Positions 36,851 through 45,785 of a stretch of DNA of 64,000 nucleotides are shown here, piece by piece (position 1 is the stretch's first letter; every line of letters starts with the position of its first letter). The notes beneath the pieces were generated by a model that did not search any database, had not been told where the DNA came from, and worked only from the letters and a program-made list of their open reading frames with translations. This DNA is from Hydractinia symbiolongicarpus (Eukaryota > Cnidaria > Hydrozoa > Anthoathecata > Hydractiniidae). Both the position numbers and the translations under genes were made by a program. The stretch covers positions 28,855,851 through 28,919,850 of the forward strand of contig NC_079877.1 in NCBI RefSeq assembly GCF_029227915.1, written 5' to 3'.

Positions 36851-37114
36851 ATGACACCTATTAAAATGGCAAGTAACGTAACACCGAAAGAAAAGGAGAT
36901 TTTAGATATGCTAAATGAAACAGTGGTAGACCTTAGTTTCACCTTTGCGTATGCCATGGCAGGTAAAAAGTTCCTGGGGATAACAAGGCCATCTACAAAA
37001 ATGGACACCAAAGACGTCCTCAAGATGGTTGTTTATTTTTCAGTAGCGAGAGCAAGTCGTGGAATGGCAGTGTCCAAAGGGTGGTTACCCTCAACCATTG
37101 TGCCTAAACAATAA
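36851..37114 (+). CDS. Small Polinton protein, unknown
   Basis: An intact 87-residue frame, Lys-rich, with an amphipathic segment DLSFTFAYAMAGKKFLG. The second Met (MASNVTPKEKEILDML) is an equally good start. A perfect hairpin begins 18 bases after the stop. Confidence 0.5.
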   Translation: MTPIKMASNVTPKEKEILDMLNETVVDLSFTFAYAMAGKKFLGITRPSTKMDTKDVLKMVVYFSVARASRGMAVSKGWLPSTIVPKQ

Positions 37115-37131
37115 TAGACCGTCCAGTGAAG

Positions 37132-37161
37132 TTTCTATTTACCCCCGGGAGTAAATAGAAA
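37132..37161 (+). terminator. Perfect 11-bp hairpin between two Polinton genes
   Basis: TTTCTATTTAC, loop CCCCGGGA, then exact complement GTAAATAGAAA. It follows the stop at 37114 and ends two bases before the next ATG at 37164. Confidence 0.6.
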
Positions 37162-37163
37162 TA

Positions 37164-37528
37164 ATGGAAGAGGAGGCTAAGGAGTGCCATAAATGTCAAA
37201 AACCTTACCCTTGAACCAGTTCAAGTCAAAGGGCAAAGGGCAACTTACAAAAACATGCATTCCCTGCCTTGATCTTGGAAGGGTATCAAAAGGTACGACG
37301 GAACGTCGCATTTACATGCAACCCCCATATCAGTTAATAATTCCCCTACAGGATCATATCCAAGTCCAGTGTAATGAGGGGTATACCTGGGAGAATTATG
37401 AAAGACATGTAAATAAAAGGGTACGATTTAGATATGATGAAACTTTCAATCGCCCAACACTTGCCAAAGTCACTAATGCATTACGACATGCACATTATGC
37501 CATAGTAAATGGACATCAAATGTTGTAG
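37164..37528 (+). pseudogene. CxxC zinc-ribbon-like Polinton protein A, frameshifted
   Basis: Starts MEEEAKECHKCQKPYP, hits a stop in frame at about 37212, and continues in the next frame as LNQFKSKGKGQLTKTCIPCL. Together they give a CxxC-x(n)-CxxC pair as in small treble-clef or ribbon proteins. The rest (about 75 residues) has no known motif. Overlaps the next gene by about 20 bases. Confidence 0.55.
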
Positions 37529-37911
37529 GGTATGCAAAAATACATTACCGCCGCACAAATTTAAAATTAGGGGCAATGCTCGAACTAAAAGTTGCATAGA
37601 CTGCCTGACTAAAGCCAAGAAAATGGCGGCAACTCCTAAAAATAGGGACAACGAAGACGTTGAAATAGACCCTTGCTATTGATAGGAAAATTCGGGGGCT
37701 TGAAAAGGATGAAAACCACCTAATCCTGTATGATATACTCACATATAACATTATACCCAAATATATCAAACTTATTGGGGATAGCCCAGAGAAGGAACTA
37801 CTTGTTAAAAGGTACCGCAATGCATTGCGATGCCTTGAAGGCAAATTAGTATGTACTCCACCACCCCTCGAATGCAAGGCTGGAGGGACTAATCTCTGCC
37901 CTGCCTGTTGA
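37509..37911 (+). pseudogene. CxxC zinc-ribbon-like Polinton protein B, frameshifted
   Basis: MDIKCCRVCKNTLPPHKF followed by KSCIDCL repeats the CxxC...CxxC layout of protein A, so the two are probably a tandem pair. The frame stops at 37682. A second frame continues with LILYDILTYNIIPKYIKLIG and ends LCPAC at 37911, most likely the rest of the same protein after a frameshift and a TAG. Confidence 0.5.
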
Positions 37912-38006
37912 AGGTCCTTGGTTAATAACCACGGGGTACATGGGTATGTGGGTCATGCTTTGGAGTATATCCGAAGGTTCATAATCGGAAGTGGAGTTAT
38001 TAGTAA

Positions 38007-38529
38007 ATGTGTGTCGTAAGAAATCCGCATACGGCGATCTTTACAGGTCCGACGTCTTGTGGAAAAACACAACGCGTCCTGGATCTACTGGAAAATGAAT
38101 ACAGGCACCACTATCACAATACAGTGATACTTTGCTCTACCCTACGGTGGAATGCCACCTATCTTGAAAGAGCCTCACTTTGGAAGGATAGCTATGTGTT
38201 CCTGATAGACCCCAGGGATCAACTTTCCGAATGGATAGCGAAATTGTCTTCATTGCTGACGGAAGCCTCGATAAGAAAAGGCAGTCCATGCTTAAATTAG
38301 CTATCAGTGGTAGGCATCGCAAGCATAGCCTGTGCTTTTTAACACAAAGCTATACGGCATTACCAAAAAATTGAGAAAAAAAAATTGAGAAGGCAGAAGA
38401 AAGCCTTGTTTTATGGTACCCCCACGACGCAGTGATATGAGGCTAATTGACGAAGAGACGAATCTCATCTCGGATTGGGGCGAGATCAAAATTGAGCTAA
38501 AAAATTCTAAACATGCGTGCCTTTTTTAA
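38007..38529 (+). pseudogene. Packaging ATPase (FtsK/HerA, A32-like), frameshifted
   Basis: Residues 14-21 are a Walker A loop, GPTSCGKT. The first frame ends at 38300; the other frame continues from about 38240 with a Walker B-like EIVFIADGSLD and then RQSMLKLAISGRHRKHSL and LTQSYTALPK, which is the sensor region of DNA-packaging ATPases of Polintons, virophages and giant viruses. Two TGA stops follow near 38370 and 38388. The intact protein would pump DNA into capsids. About 170 codons are shorter than usual, so parts are also lost. Confidence 0.8.
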
Positions 38530-38609
38530 AGATTGGAACACCCTAGGAGTTGGAGTATCATCGAATGATCGGTTATAAAATCCCCCGGCCAAGCGCGATA
38601 TATAGAAAG

Positions 38610-39300
38610 ATGTCGTCACAAGTTAAGTTCAACACAGGAGCCATCGGAACCTTGGCTAACAACCTGGACCAACCACTCTTCAAACCAGCCGATTTAGGAC
38701 GTTTCCTGGGCATCGAAAAGATTGCAGAGTGCTATCGAGTTATTTCCAACATTGCACGCCATGAGATAGGCTTGGTTGGTCACCAACCCCCAAAAACAAG
38801 ACCAAAATGGGCATGATGCCTTCGTGACATTGGATAATGCATTAGAGATTGTTCGTAGGTCAAAAAATCCCAAGGCAGTGGGCCTAATCAAATGGCTGGC
38901 CAGAGCAGGTGTGAAAAAATTACAGGATGTAATTAAAGAACAGCTTCAAGCCCTTAAATACAGGGATGGGACAATGGCCATACCTGATGATGAAATTGAG
39001 GAGAGGGACAACCAACTCCTGGCACTCGGTGATGAGCTCGAGGATAGAGATGAGCAGCTTAGTGTCCTTAAGCAGGATAATAAGGAACTATGGCAGAGAC
39101 ATAGAGACGTCCCGCGTCGATATCAATATGACACCGTGCTATGTGTAGCCGATAAAAACGATCCCCATGAACATGGAAAAAATGGTATAAGTAGGCATTA
39201 TATGATCCGATGCCAACGTCGGCAACTCGGTGCAAGAATAAGCACCCTAAATTTCTGTCGTTTGACCATTTCCTCTGATCCCAAAGTTGTCCAAAGATAA
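38610..39300 (+). pseudogene. BRO-N-like protein with DUF3627-like tail, frameshifted
   Basis: Starts MSSQVKFNTG. Residues near FKPADLGRFLGI match the core of BRO-N/antirepressor domains of large DNA viruses and phages. A frameshift near 38790 leads to ALEIVRRSKNPKAVGLIKWL, a predicted coiled coil (IEERDNQLLALGDELEDRDE), and HYMIRCQRRQLGARI, which resembles the C-terminal domain found after BRO-N or KilA-N in viral proteins. Likely DNA-binding and regulatory. The last 20 residues look out of frame. A hairpin lies 45 bases after the stop, between this gene and the convergent capsid gene. Confidence 0.65.
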
Positions 39301-39345
39301 AAAGTGCTTACATTTTGAGCATCTCCTGCTATCCTTCATATTGAT

Positions 39346-39373
39346 TTGTATTTGCTTCTGAGGACAAATACAA
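39346..39373. terminator. Perfect 9-bp hairpin between convergent Polinton genes
   Basis: TTGTATTTG, ten-base loop, then CAAATACAA. It lies between the BRO-N-like stop (39300, +) and the capsid gene stop (39385, -), so it could end transcripts from both strands. Confidence 0.6.
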
Positions 39374-39384
39374 GTTGTGGTCGT

Positions 39385-40617
39385 TTAATACTCCACGGAT
39401 TGGCACCTAACGTCCAGGACATTCAGCTGGCCGTCTTGAAGCAAATACACGTAAGCTATGAAATCACCGGTTCCGTGTGCCTTCTTTGTGATATGTAAGG
39501 TGATACCATCACTTAGACGTTGTAGGGACCTTCCGCTACTATGCAATCCATTATCGGGAGACGCCGAAAGTCTATAAACAGGGCGTATCTCTCGTTAAAA
39601 AACTGCCCAATGGTCACGTTTGAGTCGTGCCTATCAAAGAGGTTCACAATCTGTTCAAGATGGTCCTTAGGTAACATCGCGTGAGAGTACAAATCGATGG
39701 GGTCTCCCTCGTCAGTGACGCTAACCTTCTCAATCCCAGGGTTATAAAACGTGTCGTTCGCACCAGCGTAAGCCTTCACCTTTCCAGGGTATATGAAGAG
39801 TAGCAAGACACCCTTAAACGATTTTGAGGGTGTGTCAATTTGGAGGTTATAACTTGTGTCGGCTTTTTTCATAGTAAGCACCTGGCTACGGAGTATGCGT
39901 TCATATGGCAGGGCCAATCTTGCATACCTCGACATCATGGCTGAGCTTGTCAAATTCTAGCCTAATGTTGTTTATCCCGTACGCGGCATCGGCTGCCTTG
40001 GCCGGTGCCCCAGATCCCGTACCCCCATCCTTGACGACGCAAAATGTATTACGAATTGCATTCTGTCGTACAGGCCCGCTGCATAAAAGGGTAGGTCCTT
40101 TGTCAACTCAAACATCTTGCCTAATGGTGCGCAGAAAGTGTTCCCATATGCCGCCACGATTGCTTTCTCCGCATCCGTTCCCACATGACCTGTTGCCTTG
40201 ACCTGCCCTGATGGCCCCGTCATCTGCATTGATACCCTCCAATATGAGGTTGTTGTCCCTATCAAATTTTGGCAGCTACAGGTCCCTATATACGGCTAAA
40301 ATATTATAATCCGATATGTTTTGAATTTCGTTTCCGTTCAAAGTGATACGTAGGTTCTTTACTAGGCTTTTACCAATGTTACTGACAATGGTACGTGTCG
40401 TTTTGGTCCCCGTCAGCGCCAGGTCAAATAGAAGCTTGAGACTACCTGAAAAGATAATATCATTCCCAGACATATTAGGCATATCCACACGCAGGTCCTC
40501 GTTCTTGTTGATGGTTGAAGGTATGTGACTTATCTGAACCCTTTGTTTTGTGCCTTTTATACCAAAGCGTTGCTTCATCTCTGCATAGGGGTCTAACGTC
40601 GTTCCAAATGCACTCAT
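39385..40617 (-). pseudogene. Probable major capsid protein, frameshifted
   Basis: Begins MSAFGTTLDPYAEMKQRFGI at 40617. The stretch NIGKSLVKNLRITLNGNEI is typical of Polinton double-jelly-roll capsid proteins. An in-frame TAG follows RDL near 40276, with frameshifts near 40200, 39970 and 39515; the last frame ends SVEY at 39385. Restored length would be about 410 codons. Capsid identity rests on the N-terminal motif, position in the element and size; a structure search would decide. TATATAATAAAAC directly precedes the start. Confidence 0.65.
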
Positions 40618-40630
40618 GTTTTATTATATA
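40618..40630 (-). promoter_or_regulatory. TATATAATAAAAC abutting the capsid start
   Basis: Lies in the 37-bp gap between the divergent capsid (-) and coiled-coil (+) genes. The opposite strand has CTTAAATAAAAGAA before the ATG at 40655, so both genes have the motif. Confidence 0.55.
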
Positions 40631-40654
40631 AGGGAAATTACTTAAATAAAAGAA

Positions 40655-41944
40655 ATGCCAACCAATTCAGTATTTGCGCCTGACATTGATATTAATGATG
40701 ATGAGGAGGATGGAGGCCATCCAGATAAACCGGATGATACTATATCAAAACTCCCTGGAACGCCAAAACTCCCCGGAACATCGGGGCCTTGAACGGAACA
40801 ACAGCATGAGAATATTTCAGGGCAGAGGCAAAGGTTATTAAATTCAAAGATCGATGGCCTTTACGATCATCTTATAGAAAAATTGAGGTTACAGCCTAAT
40901 GCGAAATATTATAATATGTTCAGAGAAAACAATGGGAATCAACCTATTGTAAAGGAAATAGTGAAAGGTAAAAAAACCTTCAAGGAAATAGTACTTATGA
41001 ATCAAGATGGTAGCCTAAAAACCGTGGGTCAGATACAAACACTCCTGGGTAGTAATCGCCTGCAAGCCCTGGGGTTTGTCGACTATGTTACACCTAACAA
41101 AGGTGGTAAATTTAGGGCCCAGAACCTTCTGAAAGGGTATAATAAAATAGAGGCCGAGGCTAAAAAAATTCAGGTGGAATCGTTGGAGGAGATGGATGAA
41201 TTTGTAGATGCCACGGAGAGCCTTATACAAGACACTTCGTTTGTTGGGCCTGATGAGGGTGGTATCACTCCACGTAAAAGAAAAGGACTTGACCTCGAGC
41301 TTCAGACGTTAAGGGGTAACTTCAAAAGCCTGAAAAATAAGATGATCCTATACGACAGCGAGATTAACAAGGCAGAGGGCAGGGTGAAAAAACTTGGAAA
41401 GCAGAAGGTCGGGGCAGATGAAGGACAGAAGGCTAATCTTAAAAAGGAGATAGAAAAAACAAAGAAAGAGATTAAGGATCTCAATGATAAAAAGGAGGCT
41501 ATAGGGGAAGCACATGGCATACTCTCAATTGACATATACCCCTAACTCAGACATATCAAAGACACGCTATTAAAAATCGCTGGAGATAACACAACTCTGC
41601 TTGAGAAGCTTCGTATACTCTTCAGGGAACAGGGGATAACCATAGCGAGTATAGTCTCTGCTATTGGGCTGTTGATAAGCACTATTGTACTCTCTGTTAC
41701 AGGAGGGGGATGTGCAGTAGCAGGTGCTGCTGGTGCCGCAGCGGGTGGTGAAAGAGGCTTTGTGGAGAAACAAGTTGAAAGGCTGGGGAACTTCCTGAAA
41801 TATCTAGTAGGCAAGGCAGGTGCTGCCCTACAAGGAATTATCGGTACAGTAGTCTCCTTCATTCTGAGGGTAGCGTCAACCATCGTTACATACACATATG
41901 GCATGGGGACCTTAATCCTTGCTAAAATACGACGCATGTGGTAA
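40655..41944 (+). pseudogene. Coiled-coil Polinton protein with hydrophobic C-terminus, two stops
   Basis: A single frame of 430 codons interrupted only by TGA at 40790 and TAA at 41543. The N-terminal 50 residues are Asp/Pro-rich, the middle (about 75-290) is Lys/Glu-rich with coiled-coil heptads (KKEIEKTKKEIKDLNDKKEA), and the C-terminal 130 carry hydrophobic helices (IASIVSAIGLLISTIVLSV and GTVVSFILRVASTIV) around a Gly/Ala-rich stretch. Many Polintons have a protein with this layout near the capsid gene; a virion or membrane role is inferred. The TGA is one transition from CGA. Confidence 0.6.
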
Positions 41945-42272
41945 TAGACATGGAATGTAAAGATGGAGTGTATAAGGGGTATGGAGCCCGTCATAAGCTT
42001 GGCACATATGCCTAGGGCCGTCGTTGCACAATGGATAGCGAAATTAACCTGGATATTCCAGTAGTCCAACGCTTGCCCTTTCACCCAAAATGGTCATCAA
42101 GGTAGGCTGTTGGGACCCTTATGGCGTATTTGATAAACTCCGGGAATACCACAGAAATATGGGAGTCCGTACTCACGTAGAGGTCCCGATGTTCTAAATT
42201 TGTAACACCGAGTGGCCATTCTCCCCTGTTGCTTTGATATTTTGCAGAGTGATTGTATTGGTAGATGTTCAT
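41940..42272 (-). pseudogene. Unknown Polinton protein, frameshifted
   Basis: Frame one begins MNIYQYNHSAKY and runs to about 42081; the other frame continues KGQALDYWNIQVNFAIHCAT and TFHVYYHM. The second frame stays open into the opposing gene, so the true end is unclear; the position given assumes it stops near the convergent stop at 41944. No domain recognised. Confidence 0.4.
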
Positions 42273-42292
42273 TCTTTTCTTGTTAAACAAAG

Positions 42293-42643
42293 ATGAAACA
42301 ACTGTACAGCACTGATATCGAGAAGCCTATTATATTCAAAGACTATCTTTGACAGGACACTCGAATAGCTCTGAAATCCATCAGCATTAGACCTGGGTGG
42401 CTGAATATACATAGCAATACAGAGTTTACCATACGTAAGGTAGGGCCTGAGCAGAGAGTGACTCGGATTGAGATCATCAGCGGTTTATACAGGATAGAAG
42501 ATAATGCGACTATTGTGAATAGACAAGATCAAGCGTTTCGTATTGAAAAGTGGCTACTGCAGGCTCCGTGTCAGCGATGGGTACTCGATGGTGATGAATC
42601 GACAATTACAAGAGCTTCTAGGCCTACCCTACGACCCTATTAA
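42293..42643 (+). pseudogene. Unknown Polinton protein, one in-frame TGA
   Basis: MKQLYSTDIEKPIIFKDYL, TGA at 42350, then a frame open to 42643 with ALKSISIRPGWLNI and a beta-rich pattern. Text to 42959 (WGDMLTWTFDSPVYLPLKGS and MCILIE in another frame) is probably the rest of the same gene. A jelly-roll minor capsid (penton) protein would fit the beta-rich character and place, but this is a guess. Confidence 0.4.
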
Positions 42644-42959
42644 AAAGTATTATGTGAAGTAAAAGTATTATGACTATGAGGGTACTATATGACCAACATT
42701 TACCATAGGCTGATACTCGTTTGTCCCCAGTTGGATGAGGACGATTGTCTATTAGATGGCTAAAGTCTAAAATTTTGCCCTTGCTTCCTACCAAAAAGTT
42801 AAACGCTTGGGGAGATATGCTGACCTGGACCTTTGACAGTCCTGTATACCTCCCACTGAAGGGATCCACCGATCGTCTTGAGTTCATGTTAACGGACGCA
42901 TATCACCATTAGAAAAACGTGACGTTCGCAGGCCTCACGATGTGCATTCTCATAGAATA
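42644..42959 (+). pseudogene. Degraded 3' part of the preceding Polinton gene
   Basis: Coding-like text in shifting frames: YHRLILVCPQLDEDD from 42700, then LPTKKLNAWGDMLTWTF to LEFMLTDAYHH, a stop at about 42910, and VTFAGLTMCILIE ending at 42959. Gene-like composition with no intact frame. Confidence 0.35.
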
Positions 42960-42964
42960 AAAGA

Positions 42965-43434
42965 ATGAGTGATATGGCTAAGCTGTACCCAAATTTACTG
43001 AGTGCACCCGCACAGGGCTCTAATCAGGATGAGGGACAGGTTTTTAGGCTCAAGAAGATTGAAGAAATAGAACAATATCTCCGGGATGAAATAAAGGAAA
43101 GGAATAGATTGGCGAAAAAATTCAAGATGTACAACACCTGGGTCTTCGGAACGCTTCAAAACGTCTACGTGTTAAATCCAAAAAACATGAGGGTATAAGG
43201 CTGTTTGCGGAGGCGAAACTCAACTCGATTGTAGATCAGATCAGCAAGGCAATGGAAAATGGTGTTATCAGTGACCATGAGTATAGTCTAATTAGCCGTG
43301 AAAAAGAAAGGTATATGCTGTTGAAGGAACAAATGCGGCAGCGCGTTAATAGGATCGTGAATGCTATCAACGAACAAGAGAGACCACAACTAGTTGCAAG
43401 GGCAGAGAAGAAGTCAAGGACGAAATTTTATTAA
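42965..43434 (+). pseudogene. Helical Polinton protein, frameshifted
   Basis: MSDMAKLYPNLLS to KFKMYNTWVFG in one frame, then from about 43145 KRLRVKSKKHEGIRLFAEAK to the stop at 43434 in another. The second half is a charged helical protein. The join may also mark loss of a middle segment. Start has AATAAAAGA directly before it. A 13-bp hairpin lies 59 bases downstream. Confidence 0.5.
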
Positions 43435-43492
43435 AAATTTAATCTGTGCAATATGTAGAGTCTCCACCTGACTATAGGCCTTAATTTTGTAT

Positions 43493-43527
43493 TATATTTT
43501 ATAGGTCCGAGGAGCCTATAAAATATA
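43493..43527. terminator. Perfect 13-bp hairpin between convergent Polinton genes
   Basis: TATATTTTATAGG, loop of nine, then CCTATAAAATATA. It sits between the stop at 43434 (+) and the stop at 43534 (-), seven bases from the latter. Confidence 0.65.
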
Positions 43528-43533
43528 TTGTTT

Positions 43534-44112
43534 CTAGTCCTCGCTAAGCAACCATTCCTTTTTAAAGTCCTTATACTGACATTCTGTGATGTGTACCTGG
43601 GGGTAGTGGTTTTTACCTTGTACGTATACAGACGGAAAGGCTAGAATAGACGGAAAAGCTTGGCAGGGCTCATCATACGGTACGGGCATACCATAGAATT
43701 TGGTGGTAATTGTGTCCTTGTAATATTGGAGTTTGGCATTAATATAACGATCCTTTTTTACAGGCCGTGTCGTTAATTTTTCAAAGATTAACTCCTCAAC
43801 CTTTGACCATATTTGACGATATTTTGCGATCCAATCCGGATACTCCTCAAAATCCAGACTCATTGCCGGTGACGTATTAGCGTTATACTTTGTCACCCCA
43901 TTCGGGGACCAGATTTTCGGTGTCTTTACCCTCAGAGCCACTACAAGGTCCTGTGTATGATACCCTATCACATATCGTTTGTCCCTACCTTCATTGGCAG
44001 GCATGGCATCCGATAACGTCAAGTATTCCACATTGATATCGTTAATTTCTGTAAACGTAGCAGCAAAATTGTAGAATATATTAGGTTTAAGTTCGCTCTC
44101 AAATTTCAGCAT
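43534..44112 (-). CDS. Intact 192-residue Polinton protein, unknown
   Basis: One of the few intact long frames in the element. It begins MLKFESELKPNIFYNF, has no signal or TM segment, is rich in Tyr and Pro, and reads as a globular beta-containing protein. It is preceded by AATATATAATAAACAAG and followed by a perfect hairpin seven bases after the stop. No family recognised; a virion component is possible from context. Confidence 0.6.
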   Translation of the reverse strand: MLKFESELKPNIFYNFAATFTEINDINVEYLTLSDAMPANEGRDKRYVIGYHTQDLVVALRVKTPKIWSPNGVTKYNANTSPAMSLDFEEYPDWIAKYRQIWSKVEELIFEKLTTRPVKKDRYINAKLQYYKDTITTKFYGMPVPYDEPCQAFPSILAFPSVYVQGKNHYPQVHITECQYKDFKKEWLLSED

Positions 44113-44129
44113 CTTGTTTATTATATATT
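44113..44129 (-). promoter_or_regulatory. AATATATAATAAACAAG abutting a start codon
   Basis: Reverse-strand motif directly before the ATG at 44112, matching those before 31879, 36041 and 40617. Confidence 0.55.
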
Positions 44130-44182
44130 TTGAATGACTGGAGAGAATTACATGTCACCGTACATACGCAGCCACCTCCGTT

Positions 44183-44305
44183 TTATGAGATATTTTCATG
44201 GTAGCAGTGCCAGCATAAAATATTACCACTTACCACGAACCTACGTCCACAGGTACATTTATCTTTTTTGTTCGAGCACTGCCAAACAGTTGTCACAATG
44301 CTCAT
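44183..44305 (-). CDS. 40-residue Cys-rich Polinton protein
   Basis: MSIVTTVWQCSN followed by CTCGRRF and CWHCYHENIS: five Cys and two His could form a small zinc ribbon. Its ATG overlaps the stop of the upstream gene as ATGA, which suggests translational coupling. It ends 70 bases before the start of the 192-residue gene on the same strand. Confidence 0.5.
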   Translation of the reverse strand: MSIVTTVWQCSNKKDKCTCGRRFVVSGNILCWHCYHENIS

Positions 44306-44445
44306 TCATTTATTAGGATGTCAAGGCGAGCCTCAATATCCTTAATCCTCCGTTCATTAGACCCCTCCTTCTCCTCCTGTACGCATGCCAAAGTTACAAG
44401 TTGTAGGGAGAGACCAATGGCGGTAAGGAAGGTCATAAATAACAT
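44302..44445 (-). CDS. 47-residue membrane-anchored Polinton protein
   Basis: MLFMTFLTAIGLSLQLVTLA is a signal-anchor helix, followed by a charged helical tail NERRIKDIEARLDILINE. The last base pair of codons overlaps the next start (ATGA). Small membrane proteins of this kind are common in virus-like elements. The family is unknown. Confidence 0.5.
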   Translation of the reverse strand: MLFMTFLTAIGLSLQLVTLACVQEEKEGSNERRIKDIEARLDILINE

Positions 44446-44460
44446 AATTTTCAAACTATA

Positions 44461-44495
44461 TTGACAGTTGATACACATGCTTTATTAACTGTCAA
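44461..44495 (-). terminator. 9-bp hairpin spanning a stop codon
   Basis: TTGACAGTT and AACTGTCAA are exact complements with a 17-base loop. On the minus strand the left arm covers the last codons and the stop at 44485-44487, and the loop carries AATAAA. Confidence 0.5.
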
Positions 44496-45169
44496 CCAAT
44501 ACCAGGAATCCCTTTTGTGTCAAATCGCCTCCAAATCCTTCGAGGCGTCTCCAATCCGGTGGAGGCCTTCCTTTATAACGCCTTTTCAACAACCACAACG
44601 ATATTTCATACGCACTGTCATACACCTTCCGCTCTTCCACATAAGCCAGGCAGCATGCATCCCCATAAAAGTAGCACTGTATATATACCCACCACCATCC
44701 CTCATATGGGCAGCCATGTTTTCCATCACACGAAAAAAGCCGCATTTTGTTGTACTCACCTGTGGAGGGTTGTATCTCATGGGGCACCTGACGATGTTGC
44801 ATAGTTCTACAGAGCACCAGTAACAGAGTACCATTTTATACAGTTTTTTAACAAGGTCCAAAGATACATATTGGGCATATATTGTCGTGCATGCCCCGTT
44901 ACACATATTCGAGTACCTCAGGATCCTTTTCAATGGTTTTGTTGCATATGTATTGTGTCTTGAATCGATCTGGTATAGAATTGAGCATGCGTGAATTCTT
45001 TTCAACAGCCTCATTACACATGTCCTGCGTTTTGAACCGATCCGGTACATGCTTGAACATAAGGGGATCTTTTTCAATAATTTTGTTACATATGTCTTGC
45101 GTTTTGAACCTCTCGGGGACATACCTTTTCAACAGACTTATTACACATGTCCTGTGTCTTGAAACTCAT
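44485..45169 (-). pseudogene. DUF4116-like repeat protein, second copy, degraded
   Basis: Starts MSFKTQDMCNKSVEK after AATAAAG, shifts frame, then carries three repeats of the pattern VPDRFKTQ-xx-CN-xx-(V/I)EK-(D/N)P-xx-L (KRYVPERFKTQDICN to EVLEYV, stop at about 44899). A further frame from 44817 to 44485 is open and Cys-rich (CDGKHGCPYEGWWW). Repeats of this kind (DUF4116-like, about 24 residues) are found in several large DNA viruses and protists; function unknown. It is a diverged neighbour of the gene at 45217. Confidence 0.55.
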
Positions 45170-45183
45170 CTTTATTAGTAGTA

Positions 45184-45211
45184 TTATCTTGCAACAATTG
45201 CTGCAAGATAA
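45184..45211 (-). terminator. Perfect 10-bp hairpin after DUF4116-like gene
   Basis: TTATCTTGCA, loop ACAATTGC, then TGCAAGATAA. On the minus strand it starts five bases after the stop of the gene at 45217-45785, and the AATAAAG-ATG of the next gene follows. Confidence 0.6.
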
Positions 45212-45216
45212 CGTTT

Positions 45217-45785
45217 TCAGGCCAACCCCCAATACTTTTTGAGACCTGCCTTTTCATCCTCTGAACAGCACCAATCGATGACCCTATCCGGATGCCAGGC
45301 TATTGGAAGAAGATCCTCCTTAATCCCCGCCTTTCCCATCTTCCGGTAATAGCAGGCCTCGAGTAGTTCGAGCTCCTCATTCTCAACAACCATGTCCCAT
45401 ATGTCTTGGGTGACAAACCAGTCAGGCACATACCTGAGCATGCAGGGCTTCTTTGAAACAACCCTATTACACATGCCCTGCGTCTTTAGCCAATCTGGCA
45501 CATAGTAGAGCATTTCAGGATCCTCTTCAACAGCCCTATTGCACATGTACTCAGTCTTGAACCGGTCTGGCACGTACATGAACGCGTAGGGATTCCCGTA
45601 GACAATCTTGATCCATCTTTGTGGCCTTCGCGGTTCCCCCGTTGGTTTAGCTGGAAGCTTTTTAGGTGGCCTCTGTGGTACATCCTCTAATAAGCTAATT
45701 AATTCAGCTTTACGTAGCTTATAATACCCTTTTAATCCACGACCTTTGCATTATCACGTAATTGTTTGACTGTTTTTGATTCCAT
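45217..45785 (-). pseudogene. SAP/Rho-N-like module plus DUF4116-like repeats, one frameshift
   Basis: The first 50 codons lie in the right inverted repeat and equal the start of the polymerase frame at the other end: the module is about 80% identical. A one-base deletion after DNAK breaks the frame at about 45740. The following frame (from about 45740 to 45217) is open: Pro-rich linker, then three repeats VPDRFKTEYMCN, VPDWLKTQGMCN and VPDWFVTQDIWD, then a unique tail ending KKYWGLA. The AATAAA motif lies ten bases before the ATG. Role unknown. Confidence 0.65.

Noticed and set aside
41542-42084. 180-residue minus-strand open frame
   Set aside because: Most of it is the antisense of the coiled-coil gene; only the part above about 41940 is treated as coding.
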